The notes: generated by a model not told the origin, from the sequence alone. Numbered from the stretch's first letter, positions 1 to 6,809 are shown. The stretch is DNA of 14,102 bases from CAZIOH01 sp964540815 (GCA_964540815.1 CAZIOH010000130.1:1-14102), one strand, 5' to 3'. Program-made: numbers and translations.

Positions 1-162
1 TTGATGGCGCAGGCGCGCGCCGCCATCGACCGAGGCGACTACGCCGCCTTTGCTCGCCAGCAGCTGGCGGCCATGGATCGCCACGAGCACGGCGCCCCAC
101 CTCCCGACGGGACGACAGACGACGATGATGATCCGCCGCGCTGGCGGCCCGCCAGCGTATGA
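1..162 (+). CDS. C-terminal end of probable tRNA-guanine transglycosylase (partial)
   Basis: The first frame is open from base 1 to a TGA at 160-162 and gives 53 residues; the rest of the gene lies upstream of the window. The segment LMAQARAAIDRGDYAAF resembles the C-terminal helix of bacterial queuine tRNA-ribosyltransferase (Tgt), which often ends with a short 'RAAI..G.FAAF' helix. Tgt exchanges guanine for a queuine precursor at the wobble position of GUN anticodon tRNAs in the cytoplasm. No catalytic or zinc-binding residues fall inside the window, so the call rests on this helix alone. The tail after it is low complexity (a DDDDD run, then proline and arginine) and looks like a lineage-specific extension. 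No neighbour supports the assignment, because the usual tgt partners (queA, yajC, secD) are not downstream here. Confidence 0.45.
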   Translation: MMAQARAAIDRGDYAAFARQQLAAMDRHEHGAPPPDGTTDDDDDPPRWRPASV

Positions 163-555
163 TCCACGACGAGGGCCACGAGTTCGTCCGGACCCGCGCG
201 GGGCACCTCGGTGCGCAGCCGCCGCCCCGGGGAGGTGATGCATCCCGGGTGGGCCCGCGCGTCGAGGCCGAGCGGTCTACGTGGGGCAGTCGCGGCTGTC
301 CGCGCGTCTGCTGCGGGACCGCGGGGGCGTGGGAACCGCGGCGGCGCAGGCAGGGCCGGCGCGGGCGGCGGAAGAGCCCAGATCGATGGTGATGAGCTCG
401 TCGGCAGCGCGATTCCAGCCGGAACCGTCCGGTGCGACGATTGGCGCGCAATTCTATCTTCACGTTCGCGTTTGAACCTGCAAGACTCCAGGGCACCGCA
501 TTAACGCTCAGGTCGTTGGAATTGCGAGGGCGGGGGTGCGACCGCCCAGGCCCTC
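163..555. other. Intergenic stretch with no supported gene
   Basis: Overlapping short frames exist here on both strands, but all are arginine-, glycine- and alanine-rich readings of GC-rich DNA with no recognisable motif. Near the right edge GGGCGG (528-533) can pair with CCGCCC (542-547), and GAGGGC (526-531) with GCCCTC (550-555). This is a possible hairpin just before the ATG at 556. There is no T-run after it, so it is not a good intrinsic terminator. No tRNA, repeat array or convincing promoter was seen. Confidence 0.5.
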
Positions 556-777
556 ATGACCATAGCGTTCGATATCCAGATTGAAGAACCCGCTCAGGGC
601 GCGGCCACCGAGCCAGTGGCACGCCGAACTCGCTCGACCTCGGTAACAATCGCAGAACGCTTTCTCCACTATGTCGATGTATTCGGACGCGGGGTCCTCC
701 TCGATTTCGAACGAAGGCGCTTGCTGACAGTCGACACGTCTTCGACCACGTACAGCGACCTGGGAGCGGCCTCTTGA
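556..777 (+). CDS. Small hypothetical ORF, possibly a truncated gene
   Basis: This is a 73-codon frame from ATG 556 to TGA 775-777. The second half (HYVDVFGRGVLLDFERRRLL, then TVDTSSTTYSD) has a patterned, protein-like composition of alternating beta-strand residues. It recalls the 'D...R.V.VVD...KTY' segments of small periplasmic beta-rich proteins in myxobacteria, although I cannot name a family. There is no clear Shine-Dalgarno sequence: the upstream bases are GC-rich and can form a hairpin. It is unusually short and stops just where such a domain would be expected to continue, so it may be the N-terminal remnant of a decayed gene. A chance ORF remains possible. Confidence 0.3.
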   Translation: MTIAFDIQIEEPAQGAATEPVARRTRSTSVTIAERFLHYVDVFGRGVLLDFERRRLLTVDTSSTTYSDLGAAS

Positions 778-879
778 AATGGCCGATGATAGCCATTGAA
801 CGTCTACTACTGCTCCGGTTCGGCTGATGTCGGCGGCGCAGCTCTCGGAATGACCATACCCGATCCTGGGGCCCGGTCC

Positions 880-1515
880 TCACGTTGGCGACGTTGGCGA
901 CGTCTTTTGCTCAGTCGCCACGCTGATGTGGCCCCGCCAAAGCAGCCATGCCGCGACGTAGGCCCACAGACCGAACAAGCGCTCGACGAGAGTGACGAAC
1001 GAGCGGTCGGTTGGGCTGGCGCCGTCGCCTGCACTCAGGACACCTTTGGCGCCCAAGAATGCGCCGGCTCCGACGGCCAGGTGGCCGGCTATCAAGGCGC
1101 CGATCGGCAGCACGGTGGCGACCACTCCCACGGCGCCCACGATCCTCACGGAGCGGCGGCGGTGCAAGAACGCCACCGACCAAAGCAGCACGGCGAGGGG
1201 CAGGAACGCCGCGAAGAGAACGTAATAGCGCCCGGCTTCGCGTTCACCAACGCCTAGAATCAGCTGAATCCTCACTGCGATGGCGATGACGAAGACCACG
1301 AAACCGGCGCGGTTGAGCGGCTTCCGCATCCCCATCTCGTCGCAGAAGCACCAGCCCGCGAAGGCCGACGACGTCAGCGAGAGCAGCCGGAGCGGTGCCA
1401 GGCTGGCCGAGAAATGGGAAAGGAGCATGGTGATGAACGCGCTGACCGTCAGAGCCGCCGCGCCGACCCTGGCGTTCACCGTTCTGCGCTGTCGATCATC
1501 CATGTTCGATTCCAT
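880..1515 (-). CDS. Hypothetical multi-pass membrane protein (third gene of HTH operon)
   Basis: The gene encodes 211 residues if the ATG at 1515 is used; a second ATG at 1503 (MDDRQRR) is equally possible and has a weak GGA 8 bases before it. About six hydrophobic segments are visible: residues ~17-36, ~42-58, ~70-87, ~100-120, a long one around 125-155, and a last one near 180-195 (LFGLWAYVAAWLLW). Short charged loops separate them (GEREAGR, HRRRSVR), and the tail EQKTSPTSPT is polar. I do not recognise the family. It follows the HTH gene by 85 bases on the same strand with no terminator between, so it is probably co-transcribed with the 128-aa membrane protein and the repressor. The frame is also open upstream of 1515, but that part has arginine-rich shadow composition because it overlaps the HTH gene, so the internal ATG is preferred. 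Confidence 0.65.
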   Translation of the reverse strand: MESNMDDRQRRTVNARVGAAALTVSAFITMLLSHFSASLAPLRLLSLTSSAFAGWCFCDEMGMRKPLNRAGFVVFVIAIAVRIQLILGVGEREAGRYYVLFAAFLPLAVLLWSVAFLHRRRSVRIVGAVGVVATVLPIGALIAGHLAVGAGAFLGAKGVLSAGDGASPTDRSFVTLVERLFGLWAYVAAWLLWRGHISVATEQKTSPTSPT

Positions 1516-1600
1516 TGATACCACGCTGGCGTCCAGATACCCTTCTGCTGCGTCCGGGTTGGCCTTTGAATGATGATGATGGCCCGGGTCGTTCCGAGCC

Positions 1601-1795
1601 CTACCTGTCGGGCGAGAATATGGCCTCGATCTTCGTCTGGAACACCTTAGCGATCGCAAAGGCCAACGGCAGGCTGGGATCGTAGCGCCCGGTCTCGATC
1701 GCGTTGATCGTTTGCCGCGACACCTCGAGGAGGTCGGCCAGCGCCGCCTGACTCCAACCGCGCTCGGTTCGCAGTTCACGAACGAGGTTCTTCAT
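1601..1795 (-). CDS. Cro/C1-family (Xre) helix-turn-helix regulator, 64 aa
   Basis: This is a single-domain DNA-binding protein. Residues ~4-60 form a typical HTH_3 five-helix fold: LVRELRTERGWSQAALADLL, then VSRQTINAIETGRYDPSL and a C-terminal helix ending KIEAIFSPDR. The SQAALADLL and VSRQTINAIE segments are the two helices of the helix-turn-helix. The protein resembles the small YozG-like repressors that accompany membrane proteins and usually autoregulate. The ATG at 1795 overlaps the TGA of the preceding gene (ATGA, 4 bases), which signals translational coupling and fixes the start. Upstream in-frame codons (MVDPRDCRERPSS) are the antisense-like tail of the neighbour and were discarded. 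It has no effector domain, so it may sense its signal through the partner membrane protein or act simply by dose; this is inference. The 9-bp inverted repeat at 2195-2216 is a good candidate operator. Confidence 0.9.
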   Translation of the reverse strand: MKNLVRELRTERGWSQAALADLLEVSRQTINAIETGRYDPSLPLAFAIAKVFQTKIEAIFSPDR

Positions 1796-2178
1796 CGATG
1801 ACGGACGTTCTCGACAATCCCGAGGATCAACCACGTCGCTCCCATCGCGGGCCAGACCGTGAACATGCTGAGCCTCGGATAGCCGGCGTTCTCCAAGAAG
1901 CCGTAGGTGAAGGTCCAGCCCGCGGTCACGGCCGCGGTGATGGCGATGTGCTCGACCACCGTCTTGCGCACGAACTCATCCGAGCGGCGGATCTGCCGGA
2001 CGATGGCCCAGACCGCCAGCAGGATAGGAAGCATGGGGCTTACGTAGATGGTCGTCCGTACTGGGCCAGACGGGATGCGACGGCCAATGGTCAGGGCGAG
2101 CACCAACACGAAGGTGTACGCCGCGAGCGCGCCGGCCAACTCCCTGAAATAGAGCCATCTCTTGCTTGCTTGCGGCAT
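1792..2178 (-). CDS. Small four-helix membrane protein, first gene of HTH operon
   Basis: The gene encodes 128 residues from ATG 2178 to TGA 1792-1794. AGGAAGGAG (2186-2194) lies 7 bases upstream, an excellent ribosome-binding site that excludes the longer open frame extending to 2622. Hydrophobic segments occur at about residues 14-32, 44-62, 77-95 and 103-121. A conserved-looking cytoplasmic loop RRSDEFVRK follows the second helix, and the last two helices contain GWTFTYGFLE and WPAMGATWLILG. Proteins of this size with a charged 'R..DE..R' loop after the second helix are often encoded directly before a YozG-like HTH gene. Their biochemical role is unknown to me. The stop codon overlaps the start of the HTH gene, so the two are expressed in fixed ratio. 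Expression probably starts from the operator-overlapped promoter at 2214-2241. Confidence 0.8.
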   Translation of the reverse strand: MPQASKRWLYFRELAGALAAYTFVLVLALTIGRRIPSGPVRTTIYVSPMLPILLAVWAIVRQIRRSDEFVRKTVVEHIAITAAVTAGWTFTYGFLENAGYPRLSMFTVWPAMGATWLILGIVENVRHR

Positions 2179-2185
2179 GACCAGT

Positions 2186-2194
2186 CTCCTTCCT
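2186..2194 (-). promoter_or_regulatory. Strong ribosome-binding site
   Basis: AGGAAGGAG on the minus strand is 7 bases before ATG 2178. It fixes the start of the 128-aa membrane protein. Confidence 0.8.
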
Positions 2195-2216
2195 GATGTA
2201 AAGGTCGCTTTACATC
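2195..2216. promoter_or_regulatory. Palindromic operator, probable HTH repressor site
   Basis: GATGTAAAG (2195-2203) and CTTTACATC (2208-2216) form a perfect 9-bp inverted repeat with a 4-base spacer (GTCG). It covers part of the predicted -10 box and the transcription start region of the minus-strand operon, and lies directly before the Shine-Dalgarno sequence. A further half-site, CTTTACAG, is found at 2247-2254, just upstream of the -35 box. TGTAAAG-type palindromes are typical of operators for small Cro/C1-like regulators, and the operon encodes exactly such a protein, so autorepression is the likely function. The repeat is read directly from the sequence; the binding partner is inferred. 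Confidence 0.75.
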
Positions 2217-2241
2217 CTAATCGCACCGAGCCAAGTGTCAA
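2214..2241 (-). promoter_or_regulatory. Sigma70-like promoter of the HTH operon
   Basis: On the minus strand a perfect TTGACA -35 box (2241-2236) is followed after 16 bases by TAGGAT (2219-2214), which matches 4 of 6 bases of the -10 consensus. The start point would fall around 2205, inside the palindrome, about 27 bases before the ATG at 2178. The overlap of -10 and operator predicts repression by steric occlusion. Confidence 0.65.
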
Positions 2242-2246
2242 GCTAC

Positions 2247-2254
2247 CTTTACAG
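2247..2254. promoter_or_regulatory. Additional operator half-site
   Basis: CTTTACAG repeats one arm of the palindrome at 2195-2216 and lies just upstream of the -35 box. It could give a second, weaker repressor contact. It is a single 7-of-8 match, so chance is possible. Confidence 0.35.
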
Positions 2255-2402
2255 CGCATGGCGTCGTCTCCGGATAACAGAACGGGGAAAAGTGTGCAAT
2301 GTCGGGCGCTTGTCGGCACGCGAGGCCGAGCTTTACAGACGGGATCTCGGCGCGTAGAAGGGGCCAACGGGACGGACGGCGAAGGCGGCGACAGCGGAGA
2401 AG

Positions 2403-2774
2403 TCGTTGCCGCTGCCGTTGCAGTTCTTGGCTGCGTGGATCGGGATGAGGTTGGGAGAACGTCAGGCTCGTGTGATCGAGTACCAGCGGGCGGAGAACAC
2501 GGCGCTGTTGGAGAGATGGGAAAGCACCGGCTCCGACTGACGGACGGTGAGCGCCGACGGCTGGCGGACGCTGGGCAAGGAACTAGGCCGGAAGGCCTGG
2601 CAACGGGTGGCGACGATCGCAACGCCGGACACCATCCTGAGGTGGTACCGCGAGTTGGTGGCGGCGAAGTTCGACGGCAGCAAGAAGCGCGGACCGGGAC
2701 GGCCTCGGGAGGCCGAGGAGATCGTGCGGCTCCTACTCGAGATGGCGACGGAATGGAGCTTTACGAGGCTGCTC
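2403..2774 (+). pseudogene. Integrase-core transposase remnant (N-terminal part)
   Basis: The frames together give a recognisable N-terminus of an integrase-type (rve, IS481-like) transposase. The order is SLPLPLQFLAAWIGMRLGER, a helical RVIEYQRAENTALLER, then HRLRLTDGERRRLA, then LGRKAWQRVATIATPDTILR and WYRELVAAKFDGS, ending in the basic linker KKRGPGRPR. Everything after about residue 110 is gone, including the catalytic DDE core. Two indels of one base interrupt it: the frame moves near 2509 and returns near 2570, and one frame has a TGA at 2538-2540. No start codon is visible upstream, and no inverted terminal repeat was identified. The coding similarity ends around 2745-2774, where the 77-bp uracil-DNA-glycosylase-derived fragment begins. 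The gene cannot make an active enzyme. Confidence 0.75.
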
Positions 2775-2851
2775 GACGCGTGGCCGAAACCCTGGACGGT
2801 AGATTGGCTCCGGTTGGCCAGCCTCCGTTCGAACGGCCCCCTCACGGAGTC
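2775..2851 (+). repeat. Left copy of 77/78-bp inverted repeat
   Basis: This segment, from GACGCGTGGCC to CACGGAGTC, matches the reverse complement of 4363-4440 with one substitution and one missing C (76 of 78 aligned positions). In the right copy the first ~29 bases are the last codons of the uracil-DNA glycosylase gene (VAETLDR and stop) and the rest is its downstream flank. The left copy is therefore a displaced piece of that gene end. It contains the palindrome CCGTTCGAACGG (2824-2835). It sits exactly between the truncated transposase and the truncated LysR gene. Confidence 0.9.
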
Positions 2852-3392
2852 GGCGAGGCTCCTTGCACCACACAGGGGAAGCTCGGCAGAGCGTCCAGGG
2901 ATGGCACGCGGCCGTGCCGAGCCAGCAGGGCGGGCGCCGCGCAGAGCACGCGCTCCACGGTCGCGAGCTTGCGGGCGATGATGAACGGACTGTCGGGTGG
3001 CGCCACGCCGGCTCGAATGGCGAGATCGACTCCGTCGGTAAGCAAATCGACGAAGCGATCCTCGAAGCGCAGGTCGAGCTGGAGACGCGGGTACTTCTCG
3101 AGCATGGCCGGGAACAGCGGGCGGATCTGCGAGAGACCGAAGGAGACCGGGAGGCTCACGACCATCAGCCCGGCGGGTCCTTGCCCGGGGCGGACGCTGT
3201 CGCGGGCCTCGTCCGCGCTGGCGAGCAGCGCCCGTGAGCGCAGCAAGAACGCGGCGCCCGGCTCGGTGAGCGTCAGCCGGCGGGTGGTCCTGGGCACCAG
3301 CTCGGCGTCCACGTGTTGCTCAGGGCGCGCAGGTGTCGGCTGGTCATGGCGACCGAGGACAGGCGCAGCGATCGCGCCGTTGCATGGGATGC
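2842..3392 (-). pseudogene. LysR-family transcriptional regulator, truncated and frameshifted
   Basis: The readable core runs from GTG 3312 to TGA 2842-2844. RTTRRLTLTEPGAAFLLRSR is the end of the LysR winged-helix domain and its linker helix. GLMVVSLPVSFGLSQIRPLF and the following YPRLQLDLRFEDRFVDLLTD, then GVDLAIRAG, are the first half of the periplasmic-binding-like effector domain. The preceding helix-turn-helix is found one frame over (TARSLRLSSVAMTSRHLRAL, about 3321-3380), so a one-base indel near 3313-3320 splits the gene. The C-terminal third of the effector domain is missing: the frame leaves LysR similarity at the 77-bp repeat and stops inside it. Family members are ~300 residues; about 175 remain. 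The gene is divergent from the dehydrogenase at 3541, a classic LysR-target arrangement, so it probably once regulated that gene. Confidence 0.8.
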
Positions 3393-3540
3393 AAGAGTCC
3401 TTGGCAAAGCCGCGCCCTACTCCAGAGCACCACCCACGTCATCATGACCGACGTCGGCCTGCGCGAGCATGGCGCGGCCACGGGTCGGCTGCGCGAGTCG
3501 CGCAGCGGTGAGCATCCGAAGAACGAAGGAGCGAGAGCCA

Positions 3541-4287
3541 TGAAGCGATTCGAGAACCAGGTCGTCCTGATCACCGGTGGAAACGCGGGAATGGGGCGCG
3601 CCTCCGGCCTGGCCTTCGCGCGCGAAGGGGCCAAGGTCGTGGTCGCCGGACGCCGTGAAGTAGAGGTGTGGAAGTGGTGAAGCAGATCAGAGCCGAGGGC
3701 GGCGACGGTGCATTCGTGCGCCGCGACGTCGCACTCGAGACAGACGTTGCCGCCATGGTGGCTCACGCCGTGAAGAGCTTCGGCAAGCTCGACGTGGTCT
3801 TCAACAACGCCGGCCTGGAAGGGAAGCTCGGTCCCATCTGACCGCGGCCGACTTCGATGAGACGTTTGCCATCAACGTGCGCGGGACGTGGTTGGTGATG
3901 AAGCACGCCCTGCCTCACCTCGCAGCGACCAAAGGCACCATCGTCAATAACAGCTCGGTGGCGGCGGATATAGGCATGGCGGGCGCGACCGTCTACGCCA
4001 CCACCAAGGGAGCCATCACGACCCTGACGCGAACCGCAGCCATCGAGTTCGTGAAGGCGGGCGTGCAAGTGAACGCCGTTTCGCCAGGACCGATCGAGAC
4101 CGACATGGGCGCTCGATTTTTCGGATCGCTCGACAACATGAGGGGGTTCGCGAAGTCTGGCGTGCCGCTCGGCGTTCCCTGCACTCCGGCGGACATCGCG
4201 GAAGCTATCCTCTATCTCGCCTCGGCGCAGACGCGATTCGTGGTCGGCCAGACCCTCACAATCGACGGGGGCCTGGCTTCTCAGTAA
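3541..4287 (+). pseudogene. SDR-family oxidoreductase with two frameshifts
   Basis: Classical short-chain dehydrogenase/reductase: NAD(P)-dependent oxidation or reduction of an unknown hydroxyl or keto substrate in the cytoplasm. The motifs are in order across three frames. TGGNAGMG (residues 12-19) is the Rossmann glycine motif, and a following AGRRE suggests NADP preference. NNAG sits near 3805, the catalytic serine in NNSSV (~3950) and YATTK (~3994-4008), then the NAVSPGPIETDM loop and the C-terminal VVGQTLTIDGG. ATG 3541 has AAGGAG 9 bases upstream. Single-base losses near 3665-3680 and 3836-3841 put stops at TGA 3678-3680 and TGA 3839-3841. Every motif is otherwise conserved, and repairing the two indels gives a normal length of about 249 residues. 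Either the gene died recently or the assembly has indel errors. The truncated LysR gene is divergent from it. Confidence 0.85.
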
Positions 4288-4362
4288 CGGGCCTGAGCTC
4301 GCCGTCATTCCCCTCTGCGCCGAAGGGGCTCGATCGGCGGGGGCGCAAGCGGGAACCTCGAG

Positions 4363-4440
4363 GACTCCGTGAGGGGGCCGTTCGAGCGGAGGCTGGCCAA
4401 CCGGAGCCAATCTACCGGTCCAGGGTTTCGGCCACGCGTC
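4363..4440 (-). repeat. Right copy of 77/78-bp inverted repeat
   Basis: This is the reverse complement of 2775-2851 with one substitution and one extra base. It includes the last codons and stop of the uracil-DNA glycosylase gene (4412-4440) plus 49 bases of its downstream flank, so this is probably the original location. Weaker similarity appears to continue for about 20 bases on the inner side (…CGAGG.TCC…TTGC.CC). Confidence 0.9.
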
Positions 4441-4992
4441 GCCGCAATTCGGGCAACAGAGCCTCTTCGAACCATAGATTCTTCTTCATCCATGTTTTGC
4501 TGCGCCAGCTCGGGTGCGGAAGGGGAATGCGGTTGGGAAGATAGTCGCGAAAAGCTCGCGCGGTCTCGGTGAGCGTTGGTTTGACCAGCCCGCTCAGATA
4601 GCGGGCCTGGGCGTACTGACCGACGAGCAGGTAAAGCTCGAGCTTGGGCAAGGCGGCGAGAATTCGTTCGTGCCAGTCGGCGCGCACTCCGGACGAGGTG
4701 GCAGATCGCCACCGGGGCGCCGGCCGGGCCAGCGAAAGCCGACCGGCAATATCGCAAACGAGTCCGGGTCCTCCAAGGTTTCTCGATCGACGTTCAACCA
4801 TTCTCGCAGGTGATCTCCCGAGTCGTCCTGCCATGGGACGCCCGACTCGTTGACCTTCGCTCCCGGGGCCTGCCCCTCAATCACGATTCGGGCCCCGCGA
4901 CCCACGCGCAGGACCGGTCGTGGCGGGTGCGGCAAGTGCGGTGCACACAGGGTGCATGCCCTGGCCTCGGCGACGAGGTTGGCCAGCTTCAT
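4412..4992 (-). pseudogene. Uracil-DNA glycosylase family protein with one frameshift
   Basis: Base-excision-repair type glycosylase of the uracil-DNA glycosylase superfamily. From ATG 4992 the protein has a Cys pair (ACTLCA, residues 13 and 16) and the motif-A loop GQAPG (residues 40-44), followed by GVPWQDDSGDHLREWL. Next come ILPVGFRWPGR and PPRPECA. Around 4676-4679 one base is lost, and the reading continues in another frame as WHERILAALPKLELYLLVGQ, then a C-terminal LPLPHPSWRS with the HPS motif, and ends ELRRRVAETLDR before the TAG at 4412-4414. Correcting the indel gives about 194 residues, the usual size for this family. No good Shine-Dalgarno sequence precedes 4992, so the start is the family-like MKLANLVAEARAC. 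The last 29 bases are duplicated at 2775. An IS21 end begins about 100 bases upstream. Confidence 0.8.
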
Positions 4993-5093
4993 CGGGGAAG
5001 GCCGCGGCGAATGGCGCGTCCAAAGACGGCTACGGAGACGGATAAGGAGACGCTCACGCCTCGCCCGTCGAGGGCAACCTCGTGACCCTCGGC

Positions 5094-5138
5094 GGACACC
5101 CAAAACCGGCCAGGGATGGACACCGCAAAACCGGCCAG
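5094..5138 (+). repeat. Two direct end repeats of the IS21 element
   Basis: GGACACC followed by CAAAACCGGCCAG occurs at 5094-5113, and again (with one extra G) at 5118-5138. IS21-family transposases bind multiple repeats of this kind near each terminus, so these are probably IstA-binding sites. Confidence 0.75.
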
Positions 5139-5195
5139 CTGATGTAGGGCGCCGGGACGTTGACGAAGGCGACAGGAGCAAGCTCCCGCGCCGGA

Positions 5196-6809
5196 ATGGC
5201 CAACGTCTTGAGCGACGAAAAGAAGCAGCAGGTACTGGCACTTGGGCGACTGGGTTGGTCGCTTAGAAAGATCGAGGCCGCGACGGGGATCCGCCGCGAG
5301 ACTGCGGGCGCGTACCTGCGCGCTGCCTCGATTGCCATCAGGGCACCACGGCAGGTAGGGCTCCCGTCAAAACCGGCCACCGCCGGTGGGGTGTCCACCG
5401 ACTCTGAGCCGTCAAAACCGGCCAGTAGCGAGGTGGTGTCCACCGACTGCACCGCTGCGAAGACACCGTGGCCACCGCCTGGAAGAGCGCCAGCGGCAGG
5501 CGCGTGCGAGCCGTACCGCGAGATCATAGAGCGAGCGGTGGGTCTTGGCCGCAACGCCATGGCTATCTACCAGGACCTGGTCAGCGAGCACGGCTTGCGC
5601 GCCAAGTACGCGAGCGTGCGGCGGTTCGTCGCGAGGCTGCGAGCACAGAAGGCGCCCGAGGCGCACGTGGTGATCCACACCGAGGCTGGCCAGGAAGGCC
5701 AGGTCGACTACGGCGAAGGGCCGATGGTGCGGCAGCCGGAGACCGGGAAGTACCGTCGGACACGGCTGTTCGTTTTCACGCTCGGGTACAGTCGAAAGTC
5801 GATCCGCCTGATCAGCCTCAGGTCGAGCTCGCGAATCTGGGCAGAGCTGCACGAGCGCGCCTTCCGCCGGCTGGGCGGGGCGCCGCGCGTGGTGGTCCTC
5901 GACAACCTGCGCGAGGGCGTCATCAAGGCCGACTTCTACGACCCGACGCTCAACCCGCTGTACGCCGACGTCCTTCGGCACTACGGCGTCGTCTGTCTGC
6001 CGTGCCGCGTGCGGGATCCCGACCGGAAGGGGAAGGTGGAGTCCGGCGTCGGACACGCGCAGCGAACGCCGCTGCGCGGGCTGCGCTTCGAGACCATCGC
6101 CGAGGCGCAGGCGCACCTCGATCGTTGGGAGACGAATTGGGCCGACGCGCGGATCCACGGGACGACCAAGCGCCAGGTCTCTACGATGTACGAGGAGGAG
6201 CGGCCGTCGCTGCTGCCGCTTCCCCTCGAGCCTTTCCGCTACTACCAGTACGGCGATCGCACGGTCCACCTGGACGGCCACCTCGAGGTCAACGGGGCCT
6301 ACTACTGCGCACCGCCTGGCCACATCGGGCATGTGCTGCCCATCCAGTGGGACGAACAGCACGTGCGGCTGATGGACCCACAGACCAAGCAGCTGATGCG
6401 CGAGTACCGGCTCCAGGAGCGCGGGCGCTATGGCACGCCGACGGAGTACGTGCCCACGCGCACGCCGACAACGACGCTGCAACTTCTGGCCATGGCGGCG
6501 CATGCCGGCCGGAACGTGGGCGCCCTGTGTACCGCCATCCATCGAGACAAGGGCGAGTCGGGCGTCAAAGGCATCCTCGGAGTGCGATCACTGCTTCGCC
6601 AGCACGGTCCAATCGCCGTCGACGACGCCTGCGCCGCCGCGCTGGAGATGTGCGTTCCAACGTACCGCTTCGTGCGGCGGTACCTCGACCGCAACCCCAA
6701 GCCGCCCCTGGCGCTGCGCCAGATCGATCCCCTGATCCGCGAGCTGACCCAGTACCGCGACCACATCCACAACCGCATGACCAAGGAGCCTCCCGATGAA
6801 CCTCGTTGA
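5196..6809 (+). CDS. istA: IS21-family transposase IstA
   Basis: DDE transposase that cuts and joins the ends of the IS21 element. From ATG 5196 it has 537 residues, normal for the family. An N-terminal helix-turn-helix (GWSLRKIEAATGIRRETAGA, residues ~20-39) is followed by a proline-rich linker holding a repeated SKPA…VSTD motif. The RNase-H fold carries the catalytic triad: D171 in QVDYGEG, D236 in VVLDNLREG and E282 in KGKVESGVGHAQRTP. The C-terminus has the IstA beta-barrel-like region (YYQYGDRTVHLDGHLEV) and ends before the overlapping istB start. The frame is open upstream to a TTG at 5160, and AGGAG at 5174 is too far from 5196 to be ideal, so the start is uncertain by 12 codons. No frameshift or stop interrupts it, in contrast with its surroundings. 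Confidence 0.93.
   Translation: MANVLSDEKKQQVLALGRLGWSLRKIEAATGIRRETAGAYLRAASIAIRAPRQVGLPSKPATAGGVSTDSEPSKPASSEVVSTDCTAAKTPWPPPGRAPAAGACEPYREIIERAVGLGRNAMAIYQDLVSEHGLRAKYASVRRFVARLRAQKAPEAHVVIHTEAGQEGQVDYGEGPMVRQPETGKYRRTRLFVFTLGYSRKSIRLISLRSSSRIWAELHERAFRRLGGAPRVVVLDNLREGVIKADFYDPTLNPLYADVLRHYGVVCLPCRVRDPDRKGKVESGVGHAQRTPLRGLRFETIAEAQAHLDRWETNWADARIHGTTKRQVSTMYEEERPSLLPLPLEPFRYYQYGDRTVHLDGHLEVNGAYYCAPPGHIGHVLPIQWDEQHVRLMDPQTKQLMREYRLQERGRYGTPTEYVPTRTPTTTLQLLAMAAHAGRNVGALCTAIHRDKGESGVKGILGVRSLLRQHGPIAVDDACAAALEMCVPTYRFVRRYLDRNPKPPLALRQIDPLIRELTQYRDHIHNRMTKEPPDEPR
5368..5445 (+). repeat. End-type repeats embedded in istA
   Basis: CAAAACCGGCCA recurs at 5368-5379 and 5413-5424. Each copy is followed by GTGTCCACCG (5391-5400 and 5436-5445), which contains GGACAC in inverted orientation. 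They match the core of the two noncoding end repeats at 5101 and 5126. In the protein they read as the repeated linker PSKPATAGGVSTD and PSKPASSEVVSTD. Confidence 0.8.

Noticed and set aside
2445..2540. Separate small CDS MRLGERQARVIEYQ…
   Set aside because: It is the N-terminal piece of the frameshifted transposase, not an independent gene.
2162..3511. Plus-strand ORF of 449 aa
   Set aside because: It runs across the operator, transposase remnant, repeat and LysR antisense. It coincides with real coding only for a short frameshifted piece (GKHRLRLTDGERRRLA).
5011..5085. Short ORF MARPKTATETDKETL… divergent from the glycosylase gene
   Set aside because: It has a GGGGAAGG-like sequence 9 bases upstream, but only 24 codons of low-complexity sequence before the IS21 end. 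It could be a truncated gene start but cannot be supported.
5094..5445. CRISPR-like array (four copies of a 12-13 base motif)
   Set aside because: Copies are unevenly spaced (about 25, 242 and 45 bases), two are within a coding gene, and no spacers or cas genes are present. They fit IS21 end repeats.
5412..6542. Long minus-strand ORF of 376 aa opposite istA
   Set aside because: It is antisense to a clear IstA transposase, lacks motifs and has the valine/arginine/aspartate composition expected of the complement of a high-GC gene.
5468..6799. Plus-strand ORF of 443 aa in a second frame of istA
   Set aside because: It is extremely alanine/arginine rich and fully inside the IstA gene: a GC-driven shadow frame.
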